Below are positions 54,603 to 63,849 of a stretch of DNA of 64,000 bases, piece by piece. The notes beneath the pieces were generated by a model, which did not search any database, was not told the DNA's origin, and was given only the letters and a program-made list of their open reading frames with translations. Position 1 is the stretch's first letter. The number at the start of each line of letters is the position of its first letter. Source of the DNA: Nostoc desertorum CM1-VF14 (GTDB taxonomy: Bacteria > Cyanobacteriota > Cyanobacteriia > Cyanobacteriales > Nostocaceae); the NCBI GenBank assembly GCA_019359245.1, contig JAHHHR010000009.1, positions 1 through 64,000 on the forward strand, given 5' to 3'. The position numbers and the translations under genes were made by a program.

Positions 54603-55301
54603 CTAGCTGCGTCCAGAAGGTTGACCTTCTGTTGTGGCAATTTCACCTGCTTCCATTAGCATCTTGAAGCGGCGCAATTCATCACCAATTTGCTGTTCTG
54701 GTTCTTCACCAAAAAGTTTAGCTACGGTAGCTCCCAACGCTCCACCAGGGGGGTTATACTCCAAAACAACCTTAACTTCCGTGCCGCGATCGCCTGGTGC
54801 TTTTTTGAAGCGAACAAAACCAGAATTATCAACGTCTGCACCTTCTACAGAAGCCCAAGAAATAAATTCATTTTCTCGGTCTTCGAGAATATCTGCATCC
54901 CATTCTACTGTATTATCCAAAGGTGCATTGGCAATCCAATGAGAACGTTTTTTGTCGTACACCTTGACAGATTTGAGATGCTTCATAAATGTGGGCAAAT
55001 TCTCAAAGTCGTGCCAAAAGCGATACAATTCTTCTGCCGATTTATTGATAGTTACCGTCTTTTCAACTTTGATGGGCTGGTTTAGACCTATTGCTTCCTG
55101 TGCTTTCTGGATTGTGCTTTGCTTTGTTGCACCTTGATAGAGCAAACCACCCCCAGCCAAAGCCGTCAGCGCTCCCCGCAATGAACCTTGCCTTAAACCC
55201 ATCAGTACCATCGCACCGCCACCGATGAGAGATGCCCAACGCTCTACTTCACTAGCTTCAGCCTGATTGGTACTTGGTTTATCACCTGATGTTGAAGTCA
55301 C
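54603..55301 (-). CDS. SRPBCC (polyketide cyclase/dehydrase-like) protein with N-terminal membrane segment
   Basis: The 232-aa protein has an N-terminal Gly/Ala-rich hydrophobic stretch (GGGAMVLMGLRQGSLRGALT) and a START/SRPBCC domain from about residue 75: VEKTVTINKSAEELYRFWHD, WDADILEDRENEFISWASVE, TEVKVVLEYNPPGG. Such proteins bind hydrophobic ligands; the family often sits with stress genes. Part of the stress-type cluster. Confidence 0.85.
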   Translation of the reverse strand: MTSTSGDKPSTNQAEASEVERWASLIGGGAMVLMGLRQGSLRGALTALAGGGLLYQGATKQSTIQKAQEAIGLNQPIKVEKTVTINKSAEELYRFWHDFENLPTFMKHLKSVKVYDKKRSHWIANAPLDNTVEWDADILEDRENEFISWASVEGADVDNSGFVRFKKAPGDRGTEVKVVLEYNPPGGALGATVAKLFGEEPEQQIGDELRRFKMLMEAGEIATTEGQPSGRS

Positions 55302-55408
55302 TTTTTTATATCTCCATCACTGTAAATTCACCATAGAGGCGCGAATATCCTCTTCTTTCTTGTGTGTTATTTGCGCCTCTTCGGTAGCCGTCTACGTTCA
55401 AAAAAACC

Positions 55409-56512
55409 TTACATTGACACAGCAGCCCCTGTAGTCGGCTTAGGAGGCTGAATCTGACCGCCTATCCGTGCCCGATACAACTGTGCCAATCGCTGTTCGT
55501 ATTTCAATAAATTCTGGTAAATTTCTTTGAAAATAGCAGTTGCTACTGGGTCAGTGAACATTGCAGACAAATTGCCAATATCGCCGATACCAGTTTGCAC
55601 ATCACCTAAAGCAGAACGTAACTGATATATATCATCACTTCCGGTCATGGCAGTTTTGACCTTGGCATACTGATTGGCAATATTTGCGCCTAAAGAGGGT
55701 TTTTCGCCTAATAACTGAAGATAGGTTTCCAGTTTTTGAATGTGGCGCTGTTTATTAGCAATTATTTCTTGAAAAACTGAGTTAACTTCGTTATCTGATT
55801 CCTTTTGCAAGTATTTTTCAAATGCTTCTAGGGAATAACGTTCGCCAGCGAGAGCATTATTTAAACCTCTGGTGATATCACCTTTAGTTGAGCCACCCCA
55901 AGCATCAGCCAGCTTCCACCATTCAGCACTTGTGTCTTTTTCATTTGGTAATGCAGCATCTTTGCCACCATAACCCAAACGGCTCAAAATAGCTGTGGTA
56001 AAAATTGGCAAGTCTCCAGGTTCACGGGATGTAATCAAATTTCCATCAACTACCACCGGCTCATCTAGATATTTTGCGCCAGCGTTAATCATGTCCTTGG
56101 CAATAGCGATAAAACCAGTGGCTTGTTTACCTTTGAGCAAGTCGCCTTCAATCAAAACTTGTGGGCCGTGACAAACAGCAGCGACTAACTTTCCTTGTTG
56201 TATAGCTTCTTGGACAAAACGTACTGTGTTGGTGTTCCGCCGCATTCTGTCGGGAGCCATCCCACCAGGAATGATCACTGCGTCGAATTGGGCTGCGATC
56301 GCTTCTGTGGTAGTACCATCAGCTTGGATGCTAAGTTTGCCGCGTTTACCCTTATATTTTTCATTCATTCGGGAACCGAGGACTACTACCTCCATTCCTG
56401 CTTGTTTTAGTCCATTATAAGGAACTGTAAATTCTGCATCCTCTACTGCCTGTTCAATGAGGATGGCAACTTTTTTCTTACCGGAGTGAGTGTTATGGTC
56501 AGTCATAGTCAT
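55409..56512 (-). CDS. DJ-1/PfpI domain fused to a ferritin-like helical domain
   Basis: The 367-aa protein has a DJ-1/PfpI/ThiJ domain (residues about 12-190: VAILIEQAVEDAEFTVPYNG, IIPGGMAPDRMR, AAVCHGPQVLIE with the nucleophilic Cys) and a C-terminal helical domain (residues about 215-345, ALAGERYSLEAFEKYLQKES, ANKQRHIQKLETYL), of the DUF2383/PA2169-like ferritin-like type. This fusion suggests a repair or glyoxalase activity coupled to an oxidative-stress sensor or store; the function is not proven. Confidence 0.85.
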   Translation of the reverse strand: MTMTDHNTHSGKKKVAILIEQAVEDAEFTVPYNGLKQAGMEVVVLGSRMNEKYKGKRGKLSIQADGTTTEAIAAQFDAVIIPGGMAPDRMRRNTNTVRFVQEAIQQGKLVAAVCHGPQVLIEGDLLKGKQATGFIAIAKDMINAGAKYLDEPVVVDGNLITSREPGDLPIFTTAILSRLGYGGKDAALPNEKDTSAEWWKLADAWGGSTKGDITRGLNNALAGERYSLEAFEKYLQKESDNEVNSVFQEIIANKQRHIQKLETYLQLLGEKPSLGANIANQYAKVKTAMTGSDDIYQLRSALGDVQTGIGDIGNLSAMFTDPVATAIFKEIYQNLLKYEQRLAQLYRARIGGQIQPPKPTTGAAVSM

Positions 56513-56644
56513 AGATGTTATTACCTGTTTATTTTTAGTATTTAACTAGCTAGAATATTAATCAACTAGGGCAGTTAAACCGCAGGATTTTTTTTGAAAA
56601 TTTTTGTTCGGATTGCTTAATTATCCAATTAATTTACTTGTTGG

Positions 56645-57022
56645 TTAAGTTCCAAACAGTTCTTCGTAATCGTGAGAGAAATGGCTATGTAAGGCAGCAA
56701 ATAATTCTGGGCTGATAGCATTTTGCAACACAGTAAATACAGCCCGAACATGAATTGCTACAGTAGTTGGTTCTATATTTTCTTTTTGACTTGCACGGGC
56801 AATAAATTCTTGTAAGTTGAAAGAGCCGCCGCTATCTCCTTCTTTTCCTCGCAAGTAATCCCCTAGTTGTTGGGGCAAACTTGCAGCTAGTTCCTGTGCT
56901 TCATCATTTGCTATCCGTTCTTTAAGGGTTTCTAGTGTAGCACGGGTAGCACGTTCTGCCTCTTCACGAGAATCTGATTGAGTAAGGCTTTGTACATGCG
57001 TTATGAATTCATCGTATTCCAC
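56645..57022 (-). CDS. DUF2267 protein
   Basis: The 125-aa protein has the DUF2267 pattern: MEYDEFITHVQSLTQSDSRE, ATRATLETLKERIANDEAQE, LAASLPQQLGDYLRG and LFGTLHS-like ending HSHFSHDYEELFGT. These small helical proteins occur in stress-associated clusters; the function is unknown. Confidence 0.88.
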   Translation of the reverse strand: MEYDEFITHVQSLTQSDSREEAERATRATLETLKERIANDEAQELAASLPQQLGDYLRGKEGDSGGSFNLQEFIARASQKENIEPTTVAIHVRAVFTVLQNAISPELFAALHSHFSHDYEELFGT

Positions 57023-57387
57023 TGTCTACCTCCGCTTCTCCAAATTCTTGAATGTCTTATTGTTTAGTATTCAAGTAGTTAAAAGCATGAATATTAAAGT
57101 TAAATAACTAAATTTAGATTTTTGTTTTCACCCAGGAATAAAAAATAGTTATGAGTGAGAACTTGGCTACTGAATAATTTCGGTTTGAGAGTTCCTAACT
57201 CATAACTAAAAACTTCAACTACAAGTTGCTTGACCACGAATTCATATTTACAATGGTATGACCCGATAGGTACTTTAGCTTCGTTCCAAGGGGATAGATT
57301 ATTTTATTTCTAAAGCTATACATCTCTAGTAAGACAACTTAGTGGCAGGAAAACGTTATTGTGAGAATGCACAAAAGGGCTAGTATC
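57023..57387. other. 365-bp divergent intergenic region
   Basis: It separates the leftward stress cluster from the rightward DUF6335 gene, so it should hold promoters for both. I see a short AGTTCCTAACTCATAACT repeat remnant near 57190-57210 and nothing else. Confidence 0.5.
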
Positions 57388-57786
57388 ATGGCAAAAAAAA
57401 ATCATAATGACGAAATTGAAACCAATGATTTGCCACAGGAAATCACCGAATCCTACGGTACAGGTGTAAAAGACTTACCGGGATATAATATTGGTGGGCG
57501 CTCAATGAGAGCAGAAAGACAGGAGTATACAGAAACTAGTCCTGAACTCACTGGTGGCGATGTTGATGCTTATTGGCAAGATGCAGATGCAGTTGGGGAT
57601 GAAGCTGTTGGTGGTAGTACTTCTACTCCCGATCAAAATGTAACTGAGGAGCTAGAAGCAGCAGTAGGGCTAGAAATGGATGATTTCGCATTTCTTCGCA
57701 CTAACGAAATTTTAGAGGAACGTGATGATTCTCGCTGGGAGTTAGATCCGAAGTCTTCTGAAGATTATCAAGATCGGCGAGAATAA
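57388..57786 (+). CDS. DUF6335-like acidic protein
   Basis: The 132-aa, strongly acidic, probably partly disordered protein contains ITESYGTGVKDLPGYNIGGR, SPELTGGDVDAYWQDADAVG and RWELDPKSSEDYQDR. This is the pattern of a cyanobacterial DUF6335-type protein. ATG at 57388 with AAGGG upstream is chosen; a GTG at 57361 would add nine residues. The function is unknown, but it is next to the stress cluster. Confidence 0.78.
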   Translation: MAKKNHNDEIETNDLPQEITESYGTGVKDLPGYNIGGRSMRAERQEYTETSPELTGGDVDAYWQDADAVGDEAVGGSTSTPDQNVTEELEAAVGLEMDDFAFLRTNEILEERDDSRWELDPKSSEDYQDRRE

Positions 57787-58187
57787 GCTCAAGAAAGGCA
57801 GAAGCCGTACGTAGTGGTAGTGTACATTCAAAAATTGAATGTTGGTATGTTGGCATCAACAAATTAATGTCGCTGAATGGGGTCGTATTTATAAAAGTAC
57901 TGTCAAAATAAAACTAGCATCTACCTACCGAAATACTTCCTAAGAATGTCTCAATTTAGCAGCATTCCCATTACTAATTTTTTTACCTTACCAAAGAGAA
58001 GTATTATTTCCAGTTTTGATATAACTGTAATACTTCCAATGCAGGACTAAACTATGCCAAATTTATGTTCTGCTTATAATTGTTCTTCTTTATGATTCCG
58101 ATACATCTGTCTTTAGTAGGGTCAAACCCTAAATGTACATTTGATAACCTTGCTAATGAAATTAAATAATTGCAATTGGAGTTAATA
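57787..58187. other. 401-bp intergenic region
   Basis: One small hairpin is visible, ACATTCAA (57824-57831) with TTGAATGT (57835-57842), probably the end of the DUF6335 transcript. The rest is AT-rich and must hold the promoter of the carotenoid-protein gene. No gene is seen. Confidence 0.5.
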
Positions 58188-58679
58188 ATGACATTTACAC
58201 AAACTAGCGATCCAACTATTCGTGAGCATGTCCAAGCTTGGCAACAGTTGGATGTGGATCAACAACTGGCTTTATTTTGGTTCATTTACAAAGAAATGGG
58301 TAAGTCAATTACGCCAGCTGCTCCTGGTGCTAGCACTGTTTCTCCTGAAATTGCTGAAGGTTTGTTTAATCAAGTTAAGGAATTATCTCACGAACAACAA
58401 TTACAAGTTCAGCGTGACTTGATTAATAAAGCGGATACCCTAATATCTCGTGAATATGGTTCTTTGGGTGATACCACCAAGTTACTATTTTGGTATCGAT
58501 TATCTCAGGGTATGGATAATGGTACTATCATTCCTGTACCTTCTGACTATGAACTTCCCTCAGAATGTCAAGAGTTGTTTGGCAAAATTCAAGGATTAGA
58601 GTTTGAGCAACAGATTACTCTTTTCCGTGATTATGTTTCGCCAATGGGTGCTGAAGCAAAAACAGGTGCTGAAATTTAG
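58188..58679 (+). CDS. Helical carotenoid protein (OCP N-terminal-domain homologue)
   Basis: The 163-aa all-helical protein matches the N-terminal domain of orange carotenoid protein: QQLALFWFIYKEMG (with the Tyr that contacts the carotenoid ring), SREYGSLGDTTKLLFWYRLSQGM (with the Trp of the FWY motif) and the VPSDYELPSE loop. Free domains of this type are called HCPs; they bind carotenoid and quench singlet oxygen or phycobilisome energy. The start ATG at 58188 has GGAG 6 nt upstream. A second, diverged paralogue follows at 59.3 kb. Confidence 0.9.
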   Translation: MTFTQTSDPTIREHVQAWQQLDVDQQLALFWFIYKEMGKSITPAAPGASTVSPEIAEGLFNQVKELSHEQQLQVQRDLINKADTLISREYGSLGDTTKLLFWYRLSQGMDNGTIIPVPSDYELPSECQELFGKIQGLEFEQQITLFRDYVSPMGAEAKTGAEI

Positions 58680-59332
58680 CACTTTTGAATTTTTTAGGCT
58701 ACCTTTTTAGTCTCCGAATAGCGATCGCTGTTATACCAAGTTGATTTGGTTGTAGTAAGATTCAACAATCAAAATGTCTTTACTCTCCACCAGGTTTAGG
58801 CGATCGCTATTAGCATAGTGTTACTAACTCTAGCCTGCAATATGCAGTATTGCCTTCATAAGAGGAGTAAGGGTGTTATAACCCTTTTCTTAAAACTAGC
58901 TATGTTCGCCAGTCGGTTAATATAAAGCTAAATTTTGATGACTGGCGTTTTTATTTTTTTTGATAAATAAACACAGAGCAAAATTAAAACTCTTACTCTT
59001 TGTTCATCTATATCGTTAGAGGTTGTTTTGGCGATCGCTAAACAATGGTCAGATATATTTAATAATTAAGCTATGATACAATACCCACTAATGGAAGAGA
59101 TACATTGCTAACATAAATTATTGCAAACTAAGTAATAAAAACTTAGGATTGATACCTAAAATGACAGATATCCGCTTGGCGTGAATTGTTTCCAGCAAAA
59201 CAGGTTTACAAAATGAAGTGATGTTACCTCATTCTGTTTTCGAGCAAAGGAAAATCAAACTGGTTCAAGGCAGGATTACAATTTTCACTCGATATTTTTT
59301 TAATTAAGTAGTTAATTCCTGTGAGGTGTTTT
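58680..59332. other. 653-bp region between the two carotenoid-protein genes
   Basis: It holds a small hairpin AAGGGT/ACCCTT (58868-58885) and the terminator at 58907-58955, then AT-rich DNA with HIP1 sites and no gene. The size suggests that the second gene has its own promoter. Confidence 0.55.
58907..58960 (+). terminator. Terminator of the first carotenoid-protein gene
   Basis: CGCCAGTC (58907-58914) pairs with GACTGGCG (58940-58947), with a 25-nt loop, followed by TTTTTATTTTTTTT. The loop is longer than usual. Confidence 0.7.
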
Positions 59333-59782
59333 ATGACTTCTACGAACGTCAATTTTTTAGAACAAAGTGTATCAAAATTTAAGAATTTAGATTCCGGCGA
59401 TCGCCTGAGTGTGCTATCTTTACTTTACACTGAAATTTCTGATGAAATTCCAGCGATCGCTCTCAATGATGTACCAAACGAAAAAACTGCGAATTTAGTT
59501 GCACAAATTCAAAACCTGCCACAGCAGGAACAGGTTTCTGGTTTGCGTCAGTTGCTAAACCAAGATGAAGTAGGGGAAACAGCAATTCCTACTGAAGAGT
59601 ATGGTTCAATGAACGTTGATGATAAATTAGCTTTTTGGTATCAATTAGCCCAAAACTTGGGAACTACAATCATTGGTGTACCAGATGACTATATACCTTC
59701 TGAAAAAGCTACAGAAGTAGTAGATTTGCTTGACACACCAAACATTGAGGATTTAGTGACTTTCTTCAAGCGGGTGCTGTAA
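59333..59782 (+). CDS. Second, diverged carotenoid-domain (HCP-like) protein
   Basis: The 149-aa protein has the same fold motif order as the preceding gene, with SVLSLLYTEIS for the first helix Tyr region, EEYGSMNVDDKLAFWYQLAQNL for the FWY motif and GVPDDYIPSEKATEV. It is shorter and more acidic, so carotenoid binding is less certain. ATG at 59333 is preceded by GAGG (59323-59326). An older in-frame GTG at 59321 is less likely. Confidence 0.82.
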   Translation: MTSTNVNFLEQSVSKFKNLDSGDRLSVLSLLYTEISDEIPAIALNDVPNEKTANLVAQIQNLPQQEQVSGLRQLLNQDEVGETAIPTEEYGSMNVDDKLAFWYQLAQNLGTTIIGVPDDYIPSEKATEVVDLLDTPNIEDLVTFFKRVL

Positions 59783-59803
59783 CAGTTTTGAGTTAGGAAA
59801 CGT

Positions 59804-59836
59804 AGGTGAGGCATAGCCTCACCTTTATTTTTATTT
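59804..59836 (+). terminator. Terminator of the second carotenoid-protein gene
   Basis: AGGTGAGGC (59804-59812) pairs with GCCTCACCT (59816-59824) around a 3-nt loop, followed by TTATTTTTATTT. Confidence 0.85.
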
Positions 59837-59876
59837 AAAAGTTGGGAATACTTCTGTTTTTAATTTAATACTCATT

Positions 59877-59939
59877 GACAAGTCTTTGATACTCGTGGAT
59901 GAGTTTTTAATACTGGTGAATGAGTCTTTGATACTCGTC
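59877..59939. repeat. 21-bp tandem repeat, three copies
   Basis: Units of 21 bp at 59877, 59898 and 59919 share GATGAGTCTTTGATACTCGT-like sequence; a degenerate fourth copy precedes them. They lie just past the shc stop codon in the convergent gap. Confidence 0.8.
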
Positions 59940-59953
59940 TCCCCCTGCTTCTA

Positions 59954-61864
59954 TTAGCACAAAACTGCTTGATAGCGACCTAGAGCAATTAAAGGAAAGT
60001 ATTGTTGATACATATGATACTTGAGATAAAAATGGCAGGGGAAGCCAGTACCTGTAAAGTCCGCCTCAAACCAAGTACCATCTGGCTGTTGAGTTGCAAC
60101 TAGATAGTCAATTCCTCGCTCAATAGCCTCAAGAGCGAATTTACCAGTTGCTTCACCAGCTGCCAAGAGGCCAATTAAAGCCCAAGCAGTTTGAGACGCA
60201 GTACTATTTCCTTTCCCTTTAAGACTGGGGTCATCATAGCTGCGGCAAGTCTCACCCCAACCACCATCTGAGTTTTGGCATCCAATTAACCAAGTTGCTC
60301 CTCGTTCTATACTGAGTTTATGCTTTTGAGGATCAATTAACGCCAAGGCTGACAAAACGCCACTGGTGCCGTAGATATAATTTACACCCCAACGACCAAA
60401 CCAACAGCCTTCGGTTTCTTGTTCGCGCAAAAGATAAGTCAGCGATCGCTCTAAATTATCACTATCAATTGACAAATCACAAGCACCAAGCATTTCTACG
60501 ACTCTAGCCGTAACATCTGCGGTGTTTGGATCAATCATCGCTTTCAAGTCACCATAAGGGATGGAGTTCAGCCAATCTTGATCATTGTCCAAATCAAAAG
60601 CAGCCCATCCACCTGGTTTACATTGCATAGATGCAATCCAGTTTAAGGCACGAGCGATCGCAGCCTGCTTAATTTTTTCATTGGGCAGTTTCACCAAATG
60701 TAAAGCCATCACTACCACCGCCGAGTCGTCTACATCGGGATAAAAGCGATTGTCAAACTCAAAAGCCCAAGCCCCTGGTTTTCCCTGGTGATTTTTTACA
60801 GCCCAATCTCCGTAATCTAAAATTTGTTTTTGCAGCAACCATTCTCCAGCCTTTACTACAGCTGGATAATCTGGTGCAAAGCCAGATTCTATTAAGGCAC
60901 GCATTGCCCAAGCTGTATCCCAAACGGGTGAAACACAGGGTTGGACTCGGTAACTATTCTCTGTTTCAATGGCAAAGTTATCAATTGCTTGCAAACCTCG
61001 TTCTATAATCGGGTCGTTTCGGTCATAATCCAGACATCGCAGAGCCAGCATTGAATTCAACATCGCCGGAATAATTCCACCCCAGTCGCCTGTAGCTTCT
61101 TGGCGTTCTAAAATCCATTTTTCGGCGGTTTTGATGCCCTCTTGGCGGAAGGGTACTAAATTCAGGCTTTCTGCCAACTTGAACCCTTGATCGAGCGTGA
61201 GGAATAAATCTGTCCAATCGCCACTTTGGGGTAATTCCCACCGGACTTGATCAACGCCTTCAGCGTATAGCTCATCTAGGTTGATAGTTGAGTTGGTGAT
61301 AAAAACAGGTTTGCGATCGCATACAATCAGCAATGGTACTGTGCTGGAACGTGCCCAGCTAGACATCTCATAGATATTGACGGGGAAAGCTTTTGGTAAC
61401 AGCATCACCCAAGGTGGTAGTGAGGGAATACCGCGCCAGTTGTAGCAGCCAATCAAGGCTAGGTGCAACTTGGTAAAAATCCGAGTTTTGCTGATACCAC
61501 CCCGTTGGATAATAAAAGCTTGCGCCCGAATCATCGCCGGATCGCTTGCTGGTACACCTAGCAGCCTCAGCGCCATATAGGCTTCAACCGAGGTGCTAAG
61601 TTCGCCGCCATCACCGTAGTAAAGTTCCCAGCCACCATGCTGCCGTTGCTGTTCACGCAGGTAGGCTTCAACTTTGTGTAAAGGTCTGCCTTGGTCTGTT
61701 CCCCAAATTTTATGCAGGAGGACGACTTCAGCAGTGATGGTGACATTAGATTCTAACTCTGCCCACCAGTAACCTGCCGGATTTTGAATTGAAAGCAAAT
61801 ATTGTTGACTGGCTGCGATCGCATCTGCGACTTGATTGACTTTTACCCTGTCTTGTGTTTGCAT
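59954..61864 (-). CDS. shc: Squalene-hopene cyclase
   Basis: The 636-aa protein has the catalytic acid motif DVDDS (about residue 377) and many QW repeats (e.g. QQHGGWELYYGDGG, QTEGCWFGRWGVNYIYG, QNSDGGWGE, QQPDGTWFE). It cyclises squalene to hopene, the first hopanoid step. It is divergent from hpnB with a 117-bp gap, so hopanoid genes are paired. Confidence 0.96.
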   Translation of the reverse strand: MQTQDRVKVNQVADAIAASQQYLLSIQNPAGYWWAELESNVTITAEVVLLHKIWGTDQGRPLHKVEAYLREQQRQHGGWELYYGDGGELSTSVEAYMALRLLGVPASDPAMIRAQAFIIQRGGISKTRIFTKLHLALIGCYNWRGIPSLPPWVMLLPKAFPVNIYEMSSWARSSTVPLLIVCDRKPVFITNSTINLDELYAEGVDQVRWELPQSGDWTDLFLTLDQGFKLAESLNLVPFRQEGIKTAEKWILERQEATGDWGGIIPAMLNSMLALRCLDYDRNDPIIERGLQAIDNFAIETENSYRVQPCVSPVWDTAWAMRALIESGFAPDYPAVVKAGEWLLQKQILDYGDWAVKNHQGKPGAWAFEFDNRFYPDVDDSAVVVMALHLVKLPNEKIKQAAIARALNWIASMQCKPGGWAAFDLDNDQDWLNSIPYGDLKAMIDPNTADVTARVVEMLGACDLSIDSDNLERSLTYLLREQETEGCWFGRWGVNYIYGTSGVLSALALIDPQKHKLSIERGATWLIGCQNSDGGWGETCRSYDDPSLKGKGNSTASQTAWALIGLLAAGEATGKFALEAIERGIDYLVATQQPDGTWFEADFTGTGFPCHFYLKYHMYQQYFPLIALGRYQAVLC

Positions 61865-61981
61865 GAAATACCGTTCAACCTCAACACCTAGTTATAAACA
61901 CGGCACTACAGAGAAAAAATTATTTTTCTCTATCGGTAGACATAGTATTGTGTCTGAGTCACTGAGAATTTGCAATAGGTC

Positions 61982-63202
61982 ATGGGTGTGATTGTATTAG
62001 GATTGATGCTGTTATCCTTGACAATTTGGTTAGGATTACTGTGTTTTTGGGGACAATTTTGGCAGACAGACCAGCAATTAGAGGTTACAGAAACTCAGCT
62101 ACAATCGTTACCTGTAGTTTGTGCCGTCGTTCCAGCTCGTAACGAAGCTGAATTGATACCAACCAGCTTGCGATCGCTCTTACTCCAAGACTATCCTGGT
62201 TCTTTCAACGTGTTTTTGGTAGACGATCGCAGCACAGACGGTACAGCAAATTTTGCCGAAAAAGTTGCACACGCTGTAGGTAAACCCCAGCAATTGCATA
62301 TTATCTCAGGTGAATCACTGCCTTCTGGTTGGTCTGGCAAACTTTGGGCAGTTGAGCAAGGTATAAACAGCGCGAGTAAATTCGCACCTGACTATTTTTT
62401 ATTGACTGATGCAGATATCGAGCATGATCCTGGTAATCTCCGCCGACTGGTTGCGAAAGCTGTTCAAGAAGATTTAGACCTGGTTTCGGTAATGGTGCGA
62501 CTCAGGTGTGAAAGCTTTTGGGAAAAACTTTTGATTCCAGCTTTCGTCTTTTTCTTCCAAAAACTCTATCCCTTTCGCTGGGTTAATGATCTAAACAATC
62601 CCACAGCCGCCGCAGCTGGGGGATCTATTTTGATCGCCCGTGAAGCTTTAGAACGAATCGGAGGTATTCAAGTCATTCGCCAAACTCTAATTGACGATTG
62701 CGCCCTAGCTGAAGCTGTTAAGAAGAGTGGGGGACAAGGGGACAAGGAGACAAGGGGAATAAACAAAATTCCTAGTCAAGGGCATATCTGGCTAGGATTG
62801 AGTAGCTTGACTCGGAGTCTGCGTCCCTATGACTCGCTGGCAACGATTTGGGATATGGTTGCTCGTACTGCCTATACTCAACTGAATTATTCTCCATTAC
62901 TATTATTGGGAACTTTGGTAGGAATGCCTCTGATTTATCTAGTTCCACCTGTGTGTGTAATACTAGGTGCGGTTTGGGGCAATTGGGCGATCGCATTTAC
63001 GGGTTTATTGGGATGGCTGTTGATGACTTTCGCTTACTACCCAACGATCCGCTTTTATAAATGTTCTCCCTGGTTAGCATTTAGTTTACCTGCGATCGCT
63101 TTTCTCTATACCCTGATGACTCTAGACTCAGCACTCCGTCACTGGCAAGGGCGCGGCGGCGCTTGGAAAGGAAGAGTTTACCCCAGCCCGGATAATTTAT
63201 AG
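61982..63202 (+). CDS. hpnB: HpnB-like hopanoid-associated glycosyltransferase with repeat-derived insertion
   Basis: The 406-aa family-2 glycosyltransferase has an N-terminal transmembrane helix, PARNEAELIP, VDDRSTDGTA, LLTDADIEHDP (the DxD-type motif), and C-terminal membrane helices. HpnB proteins sit beside shc and are thought to modify hopanoids. Residues about 249-267 (SGGQGDKETRGINKIPSQG) are coded by GGGGACAAGGGGACAAGG-type repeat DNA, absent from what the family normally has between EAVKK and IWLGL. The insertion keeps the frame and lies just after the catalytic domain's DDCALAEAV motif. Confidence 0.9.
   Translation: MGVIVLGLMLLSLTIWLGLLCFWGQFWQTDQQLEVTETQLQSLPVVCAVVPARNEAELIPTSLRSLLLQDYPGSFNVFLVDDRSTDGTANFAEKVAHAVGKPQQLHIISGESLPSGWSGKLWAVEQGINSASKFAPDYFLLTDADIEHDPGNLRRLVAKAVQEDLDLVSVMVRLRCESFWEKLLIPAFVFFFQKLYPFRWVNDLNNPTAAAAGGSILIAREALERIGGIQVIRQTLIDDCALAEAVKKSGGQGDKETRGINKIPSQGHIWLGLSSLTRSLRPYDSLATIWDMVARTAYTQLNYSPLLLLGTLVGMPLIYLVPPVCVILGAVWGNWAIAFTGLLGWLLMTFAYYPTIRFYKCSPWLAFSLPAIAFLYTLMTLDSALRHWQGRGGAWKGRVYPSPDNL
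62726..62777 (+). repeat. GGGGACAA repeat inserted in the hpnB coding region
   Basis: GGGGGACAAGGGGACAAGGA and the flanking bases match the intergenic repeats at 13.5 and 16.1 kb. Its length keeps the reading frame open. Confidence 0.8.
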
Positions 63203-63315
63203 TTGGGATAAAATTGAATTTCAAAATCGGTAGTGCTAATGTGACCTGGAAGAAATGACAAACTTTGACGAACTTGAAAGTGCTACTAACATGAAAAGAA
63301 AACTTTCTCAAGGCA

Positions 63316-63849
63316 ATGACGGCAGAAGATAAAGAACTTATAGTTGATATGCCTCTGACCATTCGAGACGCCCTAACTACAGATTTTGACGATGTTGCGT
63401 TATTGTCGGTTGACGCGTATCGAGAATACTCTGAATGTTTGAGTTCAGAGGATTGGGACAAAATGAAAACGAACCTATCTAATGTTTCAAAAGTTCCTAA
63501 TCAAGCGAAGTTAATTGTGGCATTGCAAGATCATGAGCTAGTTGGATCAGTGACTTATTATTATCCTGGTACATCTACAAGCCGCCTGTTTCAACCTGAA
63601 TGGGCATCGTTACGAATGTTGGTAGTCTCGCCAAAATATCGAGGTCAAGGAATTGGTCGTCGGCTCACCGAGGAGTGTATTCAACGAGCCAAACGTGATC
63701 AAGCGGAGGTGATTGGACTTCATACCAGTGAATTGATGGTTACAGCGAGGCGGATGTATGAGAAGCTGGGGTTCCAGCAAGATACTGAGCTTCCGCGTAA
63801 TTTTGGGATTCGATATTGGCGTTATGTATTGAAGTTAGCTGAGTCGTGA
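63316..63849 (+). CDS. GNAT-family N-acetyltransferase
   Basis: The 177-aa protein has the GNAT acetyl-CoA motif LRMLVVSPKYRGQGIGRRLTEECI and the C-terminal MYEKLGFQQD. The substrate is unknown. Starts at 63316 or at the internal ATG 63352 (MPLTIRDALT) are both plausible. Confidence 0.9.
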   Translation: MTAEDKELIVDMPLTIRDALTTDFDDVALLSVDAYREYSECLSSEDWDKMKTNLSNVSKVPNQAKLIVALQDHELVGSVTYYYPGTSTSRLFQPEWASLRMLVVSPKYRGQGIGRRLTEECIQRAKRDQAEVIGLHTSELMVTARRMYEKLGFQQDTELPRNFGIRYWRYVLKLAES

